The position numbers were made by a program, and so were the translations under genes. From the NCBI GenBank assembly GCA_947627005.1, contig CANQUJ010000006.1, positions 49,182-113,181 of the forward strand: a stretch of 64,000 nucleotides of DNA, written 5' to 3'. The stretch is from an uncultured Clostridia bacterium (GTDB lineage: Bacteria > Bacillota > Clostridia > Oscillospirales > Ruminococcaceae). Positions 52,301 to 62,165 of the stretch are shown here, piece after piece. Below the pieces are notes generated by a model. It worked only from the letters and a program-made list of their open reading frames with translations. It was not told the origin of the DNA and ran no database searches. Positions within the stretch are counted from its first letter, which is position 1; every line of letters starts with the position of its first letter.

Positions 52301-53032
52301 TCATCGCGGGGGCCGCCCGATAAGATCTTTAACCACTTCGCCCGCGATTATAAGGCCGGCCGCCGAGGGAACGAACGAACAGCTTCCCGGCGGCTGCTTT
52401 TTTGCGCCCTCTTCAAGAGATTCGGCCAAAAGCGCAGGGTCGGGCTTTAGGGGCGGCTCTTTTGAATAAACCACCTTAAGCCGCTTTATTCCGCGCTTTT
52501 TAAGCTCATATCGCATGACCCTTGCGAGCGGGCAGACCGAGGTTTCGTAGATGTCGGCGACCTCGAGAGCGGTGGGGTCGAGCTTGTTGCCCGCGCCCAT
52601 CGAGCTTATTATCGGAACGCCCGCAACGGCGGCGTTTTCAATCAAACAGAGCTTCGCCGAGACGGTGTCGACCGCGTCTACGATGTAGTCAAAGCGTGAA
52701 AAATCGAAGAGCGAGGCGGTATCTGGGCCGTAGAAAACCTTATGGGCGGAAATTTTGCAGCCGGGGTTGATGTCTGCCGCGCGCTCGGCCATAACGTCGA
52801 CCTTATATCTGCCGATCGTAGATTCAAGCGCGACGATTTGGCGGTTGATGTTGGACGGCGAAACGACGTCGCTGTCGATAAAATCGAGCGCGCCTATCCC
52901 CGACCGAACAAGCGCCTCGGCCGCGTGTCCGCCGACTCCGCCAATCCCGAATACCGCCACCCGCGCCCGCGCAAGGCGGGCCAGCGCCTCTTTTCCGAAG
53001 ATTAGCTCGGATCTTGAAAACCTGTTTGGCAT
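52301..53032 (-). CDS. tcdA: tRNA threonylcarbamoyladenosine dehydratase (ThiF/E1-like)
   Basis: A 243-residue E1-superfamily enzyme that cyclises t6A37 of tRNA with ATP. The nucleotide loop is VAVFGIGGVGGHAAEALVRSGIG (residues ~27-49). The adenylation residues lie in DSDVVSPSNINRQIVAL, with VDAVDTVSAKLCLIE and SSMGAGNKLDPTALEVADIYETSVCPLARVMR matching TcdA/CsdL and not ThiF or MoeB. It starts at ATG 53032, is a single-gene unit and acts in the cytoplasm. Confidence 0.9.
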   Translation of the reverse strand: MPNRFSRSELIFGKEALARLARARVAVFGIGGVGGHAAEALVRSGIGALDFIDSDVVSPSNINRQIVALESTIGRYKVDVMAERAADINPGCKISAHKVFYGPDTASLFDFSRFDYIVDAVDTVSAKLCLIENAAVAGVPIISSMGAGNKLDPTALEVADIYETSVCPLARVMRYELKKRGIKRLKVVYSKEPPLKPDPALLAESLEEGAKKQPPGSCSFVPSAAGLIIAGEVVKDLIGRPPR

Positions 53033-53151
53033 AAAATCACTCCCCTGTCAAGTATATCGCCGAACGAGCGAAAGGTCAAGATAGAGATTAGAAGTTAGAA
53101 GATAGAATCCGTGACTTCAAGGAGCGGAGTCGGAGTCTTAGCGGTTTGGCG

Positions 53152-53733
53152 CTATGAGAAGTCGCCGATTTCACCGAGCAGCTTGCCGATGCTGTGGTAT
53201 TTCCCGGAATAGATAACCGGGTCTAACTTTGTCAAGTCGACGTCGAAAACGTCTTTGCCCGAAAAGCTTTCGTCGGCCTGAATATTTTTTATCCGACAGA
53301 AAAAAGTGGTCGACTCGCCGAAGTCGACGGATTTTTCGACCTCACATTCGTAAACCCAGCGGCTCGAATCGAGAACCGGAACGTCGAGCGCCTCGCCCCT
53401 TGACACCGGGTAGGAAATATCGTCCTTCTTGCCGCCCGCCGCGCTTCTCGTGCCGAAATAATCCATCAGCCCGAGCATATCGGAGCTGACGAGATTCGTG
53501 CTGAAAACGCCGGTTCTTAACACGTTTTGCTTGGTCCTCTTCGACCCGAACATGCTGATGACGATAAGGTAATCGTCTTTTTCGCAGGTCGCGCTGAGCC
53601 AGGTTATCGGCGCGAAGTTATAAGAGCCGTCCTCGTTGTTCGTTCCGATGATAAAAGCCGGCTGCACGCACATCGAAAAGCCGGTTCCGATTGATTTCCG
53701 CTTCCGCGAAGGGAATTTTTGATTGTTAGGCAT
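53152..53733 (-). CDS. Flavin reductase-like FMN-binding protein
   Basis: A 193-residue protein with a split-barrel flavin-binding fold: FSMCVQPAFIIGTNNEDGSYNFAPITWLSATCEKDDYLIVISMFGSKRTKQNVLRTGVFSTNLVS is the typical FMN-binding half. It probably transfers electrons from NAD(P)H to FMN or a bound partner. It starts at ATG 53733 behind AAGGAG. A degenerate repeat arm (53083-53112) lies beyond its stop. No partner gene is adjacent. Confidence 0.82.
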   Translation of the reverse strand: MPNNQKFPSRKRKSIGTGFSMCVQPAFIIGTNNEDGSYNFAPITWLSATCEKDDYLIVISMFGSKRTKQNVLRTGVFSTNLVSSDMLGLMDYFGTRSAAGGKKDDISYPVSRGEALDVPVLDSSRWVYECEVEKSVDFGESTTFFCRIKNIQADESFSGKDVFDVDLTKLDPVIYSGKYHSIGKLLGEIGDFS

Positions 53734-53884
53734 AATTTCTGGCTCCTTGGGTTTGGTACGGTTTAATTATATAGGATAGAGGGGAAAATGGGAAGGGGGG
53801 AATCCGTGCAAAATGAACATTTTTATAAAACAAATTTTGTACATGATTTTTAATTATTCAACTCAAAACAGGAGCCGCTTCTAC

Positions 53885-53913
53885 TTGATTTTTCACTGAA
53901 TATATTGTATATT
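53885..53913 (+). promoter_or_regulatory. Promoter of the giant surface protein gene
   Basis: TTGATT (53885-53890), 17 bases, TATATT (53908-53913) in an AT-rich region; about 66 bases to the start codon. Confidence 0.6.
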
Positions 53914-53979
53914 TTATATGTAGTTTTTTAAATACTGCTATTAAAAATGCGCGTATAACAATCGGAAAGGAAGAAAGAG

Positions 53980-56900
53980 ATGAAAAAGATAACAGCATTG
54001 CTTATTTCCCTGCTCATGACATTCAACATGGCTGCGGAAGTGTTTGCGGCGGCGGGGATTTCCGACTCGCTCGGAAGCGCCGGAACGGAATCTTCATATG
54101 AAGATTTACCCGTCGACGAAACTGTAGAGGGAAACTACGACGAAACCGCGACAAACAATGAAGAGCAGGTCGATACGCAGCCGAGAGAAGATGAACCTGC
54201 CGACTATACCGAAGAGCCCGCCGAGGACTATGGGTATATGCCTATGGCCACGGGCGAACAGTATTCGTATACAAACGGAGATCTTGTCGCCTCCGGCAGT
54301 CTGTTCGGCTCATATACCGATACCTGGGAGCTTTATTCGGACAGCACTCTTTATATTCTTCATAACAAAGATGAATCCGGATCATGGCCCATGCAAAGAC
54401 GAAACGGTTCTTTCTGGCATGGTACAAACGCCAGCCCTTGGTGCGAAGCCGCCGAACCATATGCGCCGCTGACAGTAGTTATACAGCAGGGCTTCTACGA
54501 AGTCGGAGAAGGCCTTCTTGTAAACGACAGCACAGTAGGAACGCTTGTCATTCCGGATTCTGTCACCATAGTTTCCGGACAGGCTGCGCATGGAGCGACG
54601 GAACTTAAAAAGGTTATTTGGGAAGGAAATCGTTCGGATAAAACTGTTACATTTAAATCTTTGACATTCTGCGATTCCGGAATAGAGGAATTTGAGTTTC
54701 CGCCAAACACCATCAGTGTTGGCAGTCAAACCCTTGCCGGATGCACTAATATCAAAAAAATCACTATTCCCGGATACTTCGGATCGTTGGGTTCGGACTG
54801 TTGCTATTGGTTGCTGATGAATTCAACTTGCGATTCGCTGTATGTTGAAGAGGGCGTAACGGACATTGACTATTACGACGCCTTCACGCACTCATCAATC
54901 AACAATCTCTATTTTCCGGAAAGTCTTACAAATCTCGAATATGACAAATGGATTTACGAAGAAATAAAGCTCAATCCGGATATGATTGTTTGGGGCGCCC
55001 CCGGAAGTATAGTGGAGCAGTTTGCAAAGGATATGCATATTCGGTTTAACGGCGAATACATTCCCACCGAATTAACGCTCAACCCCATCAGCGATCCTCT
55101 GCACTACGGAGAAATTCTCGCCGATGACAAGTATACCGTCAACTGGTATAACGCCGATACCGAAACGCTTATCGGAAGCGGGCACACCGTCACCATAACC
55201 CCGGACATAAACCTTGAATATGAAATCGTTTTTACCGACAACGAATATATCCAAAAATACTATAACATCATAAGCAGCGTAGACCTTAAGCAATATGTAT
55301 GGGTATACGACGCAGTCGAGCCGCAAACGCGCGACACCGTAGAACTTCGGATTGAAATTGATAATCCGGAGCTGGCCGACTATCGCGATTATATTGATTT
55401 GACCTTGACTCAAACCTGGGGCAAAAACGGAATTAAAAAAATCGAGGATTCAATCAGAATCGATCACTCTTTCGGTCCCGATTCCGATCTCGTTTTCCCG
55501 TTATACTTAAACTTAAACCACCACGATATAAAAATAGACTTTGATACCGAAATCACGTTTAGCCCCGAAGGCTACATTCCCTTAAGGCTACACTATCGCC
55601 CCGGCGAACTTGAAGAGCTTGAGGATTATAAAGAAGGCGTCAAGCTCATTAAGATTAAATTTATTCCCGAGAAGATTTCTATTCATGGCGACCTTCTTCT
55701 TAATATAAAAGAGGCGGATCCTGCTCTTCCCGGTGAAGAACCCAGGGTATTTGCGCTTAACAGCAGCAGGATTATTGATGTTTCGGTTCTTATTAACGGA
55801 AAGCAAACCGTTTATAAAGATATGTCCACATACCCGTATTTCCACATCGGAAAGCACTCTGCCGACGACCGGATACAGGTTACGGTTTCTTACTTTTCCG
55901 AAGAAGGCGATGAGATTTTCCATCTCAACGATTTCGCCACTGTAAATGAGGACGGCTCGGCGGTATTTGACGCAACTATTACCAAAAAAGGATATATTCA
56001 GTCAACACGCGTGCTTGGCGCTTCAGCGGTTATGGTTTCCGTATTCGGAGGAAACGACAATCCGGTATATTCGGATTATATATCTTCTGCATTTAAAACT
56101 TCTCCGATCCGCAATGGTTGGTACGATGTTATCTTAATGGAGAAAAACGATATCTTCAACGGTCTGACCTCAAAGTATGACCTCAAAAGATACGGACTTA
56201 TCGAAGGCATTGACTATGTATCTGTGCCGGACGGAATCTTCGTCAAAGACGGCGAGATTACCGATATAGGCGAAATTACGGTACCGCATTTTGACGGCTC
56301 AAGGTTTACCGTTATAGATCATGATAATTCTTCCGTAACGCCCGGTTATTCCACGATGACTGTCGGCGGAATACAGAACGTAAGAATCGAATATGCCGTG
56401 AACGACAATTATCCTTCCGACACGCTGAACATGTATATATCGCTTGAACGTGTTGAAATCGATAAAGAATCTATAACGCTTAACGGCGAACCTATCGACA
56501 TTGGATACAGCAACGATATCTACGATCTTCCCCTCAGCGGAATTATAAGATTCCAGATAAGAGGAATGACAAGTGGAAGCGGCGGAGTCAGCATTTCGCT
56601 GTCAGACGGCCGCGGAGGCGCTGAATACTTGGGAGGAAGCAAGACCGATATCGCGAGTATGACTCTCAACGCGGTGAAAAAGACCTCCCGCAAGACAATT
56701 CCTCTAAGCGGCAGGGCCGTCGCTAACTGCGAGGTCGGCATATACGACAACGGCATTCTTATCGGGACCTCAAAGACAAACGCCCTCGGCGACTGGAAGC
56801 TGAACTATGAACTTGAACCGAGAAAGAATTACGAGATTCATGAGTTTAACGCAAAAGTCATTTCGGACGACTGGCAAAACGGTCTTTCAAGCAAGAGCGC

Positions 56901-59900
56901 AATAGTTGAGTATTCGGATAAGTTCATCGATGTTTCAAAAGTCTCGCTTATCGGAAAGGACATTGTTTTTGACTATAACAATCCAAGCCACAGAAACGTC
57001 GTCGTTTTGCTTGAAAATGACGGAATGGAAAATAATACCTATCTCATTGAATTTACAAAGAATCCCGAAAAGGCAAGCAATGTAAAGCTCAACGTATTTA
57101 ATGAAGACGGAACATTCGTGCAGACCGACGCCGTATATGACTCCTCGCTGGGCGGCTGGGTCGCAACGGCATATTCTCTTCCGCGCAACGTCGGAGTCGA
57201 GTTTGACCAAGAGATTGATATCGAGCTTGAAGATATTTACGGCCCCGAAAGCGAAATCGATTTAGAGGAAAGATGGGAATTGATTGACAACGCGAGCGAG
57301 CTGCTGTCCGTCGGCGATCCGTATCTGTCCGCTGACGAAACGAAGGCTTTCTTCGACCTGACCTGCCCTTCTTTAGGAAGCGAACCTATCGGTCAATTGG
57401 TTATGACCCCTGTCGACATCGCTCAATATAACGAAAGCGAAATGAAAGATCTTTCCTTTGCATATGAAGACGGCTCATGGTACAGATATACTGTTTCTTC
57501 CGACGGCCTTGTATATACCGCCGTTGACTTTGAGAACAAGCTTGCCTTCGACATAACCCTCGGTATGGAGCTTCTTGATGTAAGAGAAGGAATAGATGAG
57601 ACGGCGCCGATCAGCTCCTACGGCATAGCCCTAACGTCGATGGATCCTGAACGCGACGGCGGAAGAGTTATGCTTGACGCCATCGAGCAATTCGGCGGAT
57701 ACGGAACGGCACAGTTGGCGGCGTTCTTTGACTATAAGACCATAATCAAAACGCAAGAATGGTACAACAATATGGCCCTCGATGCAATCAGCTATGTGTC
57801 GAAGAACCTTGACATCGTTTGCCCGGACACCGGGAAATACAGGCTTTCGGATTCTCGACGAGATATGTATCTAAGAGATTACAGAAGTCTTATGGAAAAG
57901 ATTTATAAGAGCGACAGCGATTTCAACAATGCCATGGACATTTTCTATCGCCGTTATGTAAATTCCTTTGCGTTCGAGGTTCTTACCCTCGGATTCGGAA
58001 AACTTATAAAAACAGTAATCAGGCCTGCGCTTGCAGAAGCAAAACTTGCCATGAAAGAATGTTACACGCTTTGGGTAAGAGCCGGATTCTACCATGAGTT
58101 GTCCGACTATACTACGGTGGCAAATGTTCTGGCAATGATGTGCGTTCACAACAGCGATAAGATACTTAAAGACGTTATGTCTTACGCAGACGTCGACGGC
58201 GTCTGGACACCGGACAACCAACTTCCCGACGAGGTCGGCGGGCTGTTCGACTGTACGGATATCGCCCTCGGCCCTTATTGGGGATGGCTTAAAGAAAGCT
58301 ATCTCGGCAACGGAGGACTTATCAACCAAGCAGCCATGCTCAACGACAGCATCGTCAGCGAAATCGCCGCCAGCCCATGCACCAAGCCCGAGCCTCCGCT
58401 TCCGCTGCCTTTTGCAGAATTAGATCAATCGCCATGTCAAGACGCGAGTTACATTCGCGATCCTTCGGGCTATGTCTGCGAAGCGGTAGCTTCCAACAGA
58501 CTTGAGGGCGTAAAGGCAGAAGCGTACTACGACCCCGAGGGTTATTCGGAAACGCATTGGGATGCCGAGGAATACGGTCAGCAAAACCCGATATATACCG
58601 ACTCCGACGGAAGATACGCCTGGTTTGTTCCTAACGGAAACTGGCTTGTAAAGTTTGAAAAAGCCGGTTATGAGGCCAAGCAGTCCGATTGGATTACCGT
58701 GCCGCCTATACGGACCGACGTGAATATTGCGCTCGTCTCTACCGCAAGCCCCGAAGTCAAAATTGTCACTGCTTATAACGACAGCGTCAGAATTGAATTT
58801 ACACAGTATATGGACGTAGACACGATAAGCGAAAAAACCGTGACCGTAAATTATAACGGAAAAGCGCTGGCCGGAACCATTAAGCCGCTCAACGCCGAAA
58901 ACGGTTTTGATAATCCTAAAGCCGTTTATGCGAGCATATACGAGTTTGTTCCGAACTCCGAAATCACCGGAAACGTGCAAATTTCGGTCAACGGTGCATA
59001 CAGCTATAACGGAAAACCCATAACCAATTATGTGAGCGACAGCGTCAACGTTATGATTCGCGCCGAAAAGATTATTGTAACGCCTTCAAAAACGATGGTC
59101 TACGGCGAGAACGACTATATTGAAGTATCGCTTCTGCCGGAGACTGCTTTTGGCTATACTCTTATGGTGAAGTCTCGAACTCCCGAAATAGTAAAAGTTT
59201 CAAAGCCCTCATATACATTCACGACTGCCGGTGAAACGATAAAAATTCCGGTCGAAGCGTTGCTTCCGGGAACAACAACTATCGAATACGAGCTTGAAGG
59301 AACCGGATTGACCTCTTCGACAACGATAAATGTTGTTCTTGAGGGCAAAAAAGCCGAAGAATGTGCCGAAGTTGTCGCAGAGCCGGACAGCGGCTCATAT
59401 CCCGCCGGAACAAAGATAACTCTTTCTACGGCAACGCCCGGAGCGTCGATCTACTATACGCTTGACAAGACGTGCCCTTGTATAACCGACAGTCCTTCAA
59501 GAATCCTCTATACCGGGACGATCACCATTGCTGAGGAAACATATATAATCGCATATGCTGTGAAGGACGGATTCGAGGACAGCACGACCAAGGGATATCA
59601 TTATACAGTTTCCGAATATGATTGCGCAGGCGGCGTTCATAAATGGGATTCCGGTATTACAACAAAAGAACCAAGCTGTACTAAAGCGGGCGAAAAGCTT
59701 TATACCTGCGAACTGTGCGGCGAGAAAAAGACCGAGCCGATAGCTGCGACCAATCACAAGCCTGATGCGGAGTATCACAGCGATTCCGAAAAGCACTGGC
59801 ACATTTGCCTTAATGAAAACTGCGACGCCGAGAACAACATTATCGAAGTCGAAGCTCATAAAAAAGCAGCCGACTATCTGCATGACGGCGATTTGCATTG

Positions 59901-60447
59901 GCAATATTGCAAAGTCTGCAAATACGAATACGAAAAGATAGGGCACACGTCTTCCGAAGGATATAAGTGCGATTCTGCCGGGCACTGGCATGTGTGCGAC
60001 GACTGCGGTGAGAAGTTCGACTTTGACGCGCACACCGACGCTGTTTTGATTCCCAAAAAAGCGCCCACTGCCGCCGAGAAGGGCAATATGGCATACTGGT
60101 ACTGCCCCGAATGTGAAAAGTATTTCTATGACAATAACGGCAAAATAGGCGCCGGACCATACGACAGCGCCGACAGGTTCGCAACCGTATACAGCGCCGG
60201 ATGCGGCGGCAATCATATTCTGCTCTGTGTTCCTTTAAACGATATGTATCACATGACGATCTGCAAACGCCAATGCGGCTTTGCGACGACTGTTCCGCAC
60301 AGATTCGGCTTTAGCGGCGTTTGTTTGGATTGCGGATATGTCAGACAGATAGCTGCCGAAGACCTAAACGATAATTCTCAATTTGACAATTTCGTAATCG
60401 TCGAGACTCCGACTGAAGGAAAGCCTTGTTTTGAAGAAATCGGTTGA
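53980..60447 (+). CDS. Giant multi-domain surface protein (BspA-like leucine-rich and Ig-like repeats)
   Basis: A 2155-residue secreted protein starting at ATG 53980 behind AAAGGAAGAAAG. After the signal peptide (residues 1-~25) comes an acidic linker to ~90. Then come LRR_5/BspA-like repeats (~170-330), many beta-rich modules, a carboxypeptidase-regulatory-like domain (~1490-1590), an SbsA-like Ig domain (~1590-1700) and a chitobiase-C-like domain (~1790-1885). The C-terminus has repeated zinc-ribbon-like HKWD...CELCGEKK/WHICLNENC units (~1885-2060). No sortase motif or anchor helix ends it. It is more AT-rich than its neighbours. Adhesion is inferred. Confidence 0.85.
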   Translation: MKKITALLISLLMTFNMAAEVFAAAGISDSLGSAGTESSYEDLPVDETVEGNYDETATNNEEQVDTQPREDEPADYTEEPAEDYGYMPMATGEQYSYTNGDLVASGSLFGSYTDTWELYSDSTLYILHNKDESGSWPMQRRNGSFWHGTNASPWCEAAEPYAPLTVVIQQGFYEVGEGLLVNDSTVGTLVIPDSVTIVSGQAAHGATELKKVIWEGNRSDKTVTFKSLTFCDSGIEEFEFPPNTISVGSQTLAGCTNIKKITIPGYFGSLGSDCCYWLLMNSTCDSLYVEEGVTDIDYYDAFTHSSINNLYFPESLTNLEYDKWIYEEIKLNPDMIVWGAPGSIVEQFAKDMHIRFNGEYIPTELTLNPISDPLHYGEILADDKYTVNWYNADTETLIGSGHTVTITPDINLEYEIVFTDNEYIQKYYNIISSVDLKQYVWVYDAVEPQTRDTVELRIEIDNPELADYRDYIDLTLTQTWGKNGIKKIEDSIRIDHSFGPDSDLVFPLYLNLNHHDIKIDFDTEITFSPEGYIPLRLHYRPGELEELEDYKEGVKLIKIKFIPEKISIHGDLLLNIKEADPALPGEEPRVFALNSSRIIDVSVLINGKQTVYKDMSTYPYFHIGKHSADDRIQVTVSYFSEEGDEIFHLNDFATVNEDGSAVFDATITKKGYIQSTRVLGASAVMVSVFGGNDNPVYSDYISSAFKTSPIRNGWYDVILMEKNDIFNGLTSKYDLKRYGLIEGIDYVSVPDGIFVKDGEITDIGEITVPHFDGSRFTVIDHDNSSVTPGYSTMTVGGIQNVRIEYAVNDNYPSDTLNMYISLERVEIDKESITLNGEPIDIGYSNDIYDLPLSGIIRFQIRGMTSGSGGVSISLSDGRGGAEYLGGSKTDIASMTLNAVKKTSRKTIPLSGRAVANCEVGIYDNGILIGTSKTNALGDWKLNYELEPRKNYEIHEFNAKVISDDWQNGLSSKSAIVEYSDKFIDVSKVSLIGKDIVFDYNNPSHRNVVVLLENDGMENNTYLIEFTKNPEKASNVKLNVFNEDGTFVQTDAVYDSSLGGWVATAYSLPRNVGVEFDQEIDIELEDIYGPESEIDLEERWELIDNASELLSVGDPYLSADETKAFFDLTCPSLGSEPIGQLVMTPVDIAQYNESEMKDLSFAYEDGSWYRYTVSSDGLVYTAVDFENKLAFDITLGMELLDVREGIDETAPISSYGIALTSMDPERDGGRVMLDAIEQFGGYGTAQLAAFFDYKTIIKTQEWYNNMALDAISYVSKNLDIVCPDTGKYRLSDSRRDMYLRDYRSLMEKIYKSDSDFNNAMDIFYRRYVNSFAFEVLTLGFGKLIKTVIRPALAEAKLAMKECYTLWVRAGFYHELSDYTTVANVLAMMCVHNSDKILKDVMSYADVDGVWTPDNQLPDEVGGLFDCTDIALGPYWGWLKESYLGNGGLINQAAMLNDSIVSEIAASPCTKPEPPLPLPFAELDQSPCQDASYIRDPSGYVCEAVASNRLEGVKAEAYYDPEGYSETHWDAEEYGQQNPIYTDSDGRYAWFVPNGNWLVKFEKAGYEAKQSDWITVPPIRTDVNIALVSTASPEVKIVTAYNDSVRIEFTQYMDVDTISEKTVTVNYNGKALAGTIKPLNAENGFDNPKAVYASIYEFVPNSEITGNVQISVNGAYSYNGKPITNYVSDSVNVMIRAEKIIVTPSKTMVYGENDYIEVSLLPETAFGYTLMVKSRTPEIVKVSKPSYTFTTAGETIKIPVEALLPGTTTIEYELEGTGLTSSTTINVVLEGKKAEECAEVVAEPDSGSYPAGTKITLSTATPGASIYYTLDKTCPCITDSPSRILYTGTITIAEETYIIAYAVKDGFEDSTTKGYHYTVSEYDCAGGVHKWDSGITTKEPSCTKAGEKLYTCELCGEKKTEPIAATNHKPDAEYHSDSEKHWHICLNENCDAENNIIEVEAHKKAADYLHDGDLHWQYCKVCKYEYEKIGHTSSEGYKCDSAGHWHVCDDCGEKFDFDAHTDAVLIPKKAPTAAEKGNMAYWYCPECEKYFYDNNGKIGAGPYDSADRFATVYSAGCGGNHILLCVPLNDMYHMTICKRQCGFATTVPHRFGFSGVCLDCGYVRQIAAEDLNDNSQFDNFVIVETPTEGKPCFEEIG

Positions 60448-60465
60448 CTTTTAAGATTTGCTCTT

Positions 60466-60497
60466 ACGCCCCGTAAGCTTGCTTGCGGGGCATTTAA
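60466..60497 (+). terminator. Intrinsic terminator after the giant surface protein gene
   Basis: GCCCCG-T-AAG (60468-60477) pairs with CTT-G-CGGGGC (60482-60491) around CTTG, followed by ATTTAACGTT. Confidence 0.65.
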
Positions 60498-60661
60498 CGT
60501 TATTATCGACAGCCCTATTTTCTCGTTATCAATTCTTTGATTGAAAAGTGTAGAAGTGAGGTAGACCGTCGATTGAAAAAAGCGCAGGAAAAAGTCTGTC
60601 ATTACAGGCTTGCGAAAACCGAAACGGCGCATAGAAATGACAAAATCAGGAAAAAGGCGGC
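60498..60661. other. Unassigned intergenic stretch
   Basis: A 164-base gap. One plus-strand frame (about 60534-60662) reads SLIEKCRSEVDRRLKKAQEKVC... without a start codon or RBS. The minus strand reads a low-quality frame into the giant gene. This could be a dispersed repeat or a gene remnant; nothing firm can be assigned. Confidence 0.35.
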
Positions 60662-61292
60662 TTAATTGTAGTTAAAAAGCGCCATAATCTCCCTATTCCC
60701 GCTGACCCGCCAGCAGAGCCACTGCATGAAGTCCGCGCCCGCGAGATAGATGACGATCGGCAGGGCGAACGCCGCAAGGGCGATGACCGTCGCCGTCGTA
60801 GGGCTTTTGCATTTGTGGGAGATGAGCAGTACGACCTCCGCGAAAATCGTCAATGAAATTATGCGATAGACCGTAAGCAAGATTAAATATCCAAGCACCG
60901 GCAGGCCGCCTAATTTTGCATATGCCGAAATCGCGGAAATCGGCTCAAAAAGCCCCTGCGAGCCGTAGGTCAGAATCATTTCGACATAGTGCGGAACATA
61001 TACTGCGAGGCAGACAAGCAGCGTGAAAATCGCGGCGACGGCGGAGTTATGCTCGAAATAAGTGTGCTTGCCTGCTTTAGTGGTATAAAGCAAAAAGCCG
61101 ATTTGCGCGCGGTTGTCATAGGCTATAAGCGGCGAAATTGCGAGGCAAATCCCCAAAATCGCGACCAGCCCGAGCTTATAGGGCGTAGTATTCCTTCTAC
61201 TCTTTCGCCGGGCAGTACATTCCGAAAGTCTGCGAGAAGGAAATGTAAATGTTCAGCAAAACCGCGCAGACAGCCACTAAAACGAACATTTT
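60662..61292 (-). pseudogene. ABC permease remnant
   Basis: The last ~180 residues of a multi-helix ABC-2-type permease remain (…GLVAILGICLAISPLIAYDNRAQIGFLLYTT… to FNYN). The frame from the left half continues upstream to about 61215 as RRKSRRNTTPYKLGLV but has no start. The preceding ~30 residues (KMFVLVAVCAVLLNIYISF...) are in another frame, fused to the truncated ATPase. A deletion removed the N-terminal part, and a frameshift near 61205 splits the rest. Confidence 0.65.
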
Positions 61293-61610
61293 TATGCCCT
61301 TGAGCGCGGCGAAATAGCCGCAGAATTGCGAGGCGGTGAACGAGGGGTAAAGCTCCTGCTGCTGCGGCATGAAGCCGATTTTGCGGCGGTATTTCGCCTG
61401 TAATTTTTTGATGTCCTCACCGTTCCAAAGGATTTCGCTGTCGGGGTCGGCGGGGATATTTTGTGTAATCAGGTTCATCATCGTCGACTTGCCCGCACCG
61501 TTTGGACCCAAAAGACCGTAAACGCCGTCGTGGAAGTCGTAGTCGAAGTCTATGAGCGCGTGTTTTTGACCGTAGTGCTTATTAACACCGTTAAGGGATA
61601 ATGCGTTCAT
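61293..61610 (-). pseudogene. Truncated ABC ATPase fused into the permease remnant
   Basis: From ATG 61610, behind GAGG at about eight bases, 106 residues of an ABC ATPase are read: Walker A GPNGAGKSTMMN and Q-loop region GFMPQQQELYPSF. The sequence then stops being ATPase after ALKGI and passes in frame into permease sequence. The signature LSGGQ, Walker B and switch His are missing. The protein cannot hydrolyse ATP in the normal way. The join suggests an internal deletion between two neighbouring genes. Confidence 0.75.
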
Positions 61611-61988
61611 GGCGCCGCCTCGAAAAGCTCTGCGGGCAAAAGCTTGCGAAATTCGCGCGTAAACCAGGAATGAATCCATAGACGCAAAATCCGCAAAGCT
61701 CACCCTTCCCGCCGAAGAAAATCCGTCGACATAATACGCCCCGTCGGATATCAGATAGTACCCCGACCCCTTGGAGGCTTTCAGCTCTTCTATCGTCTGC
61801 CCGCCGGGGAATTTTCCGTCAGTCACTGTTTTATATTCTGCGCGAACCGTTTTCGCGGCGCTTTCGTCAAGCGAAACGACAGCCTCCGTCCCAACCGGGC
61901 GGAAGGTTCCCGCCTCTTTTTGCGCTGTTTCTCCGCATGCGGTGAGAAAGATCGTCAAGCAAATAAGCAACAATAGTAATTTTTTCAT
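61611..61988 (-). pseudogene. Lipoprotein remnant reading into the truncated ATPase
   Basis: ATG 61988 starts a lipoprotein signal (KKLLLLLICLTIFLTAC, lipid-bearing Cys18) behind AAAGGCGG. The next ~100 residues contain VRAEYKTVTDGKFPGGQTIEELKASKGSGYYLISDGAYYVDGF. After about residue 112 another frame reads better (…WFTREFRKLLPAELFEAAP, ending at the ATPase ATG), so the current frame continues into the ATPase only through a shift. The mature function is unknown. Confidence 0.6.
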
Positions 61989-62165
61989 ATAAATTCCGCC
62001 TTTCAAGTTTTAACATGATTATAGCGGAATCGGCGGTTGCACGCCACCAACCGAAGGGTATTTCAAGTCAACCCGCGGTTGCAAATTTGGGTTGCGAAGG
62101 GATATTAAGCGCTATTTAATTAAGCCGAGAGGCCGCAGACGGCATGGTCATTTCTTCTCGAAAAG

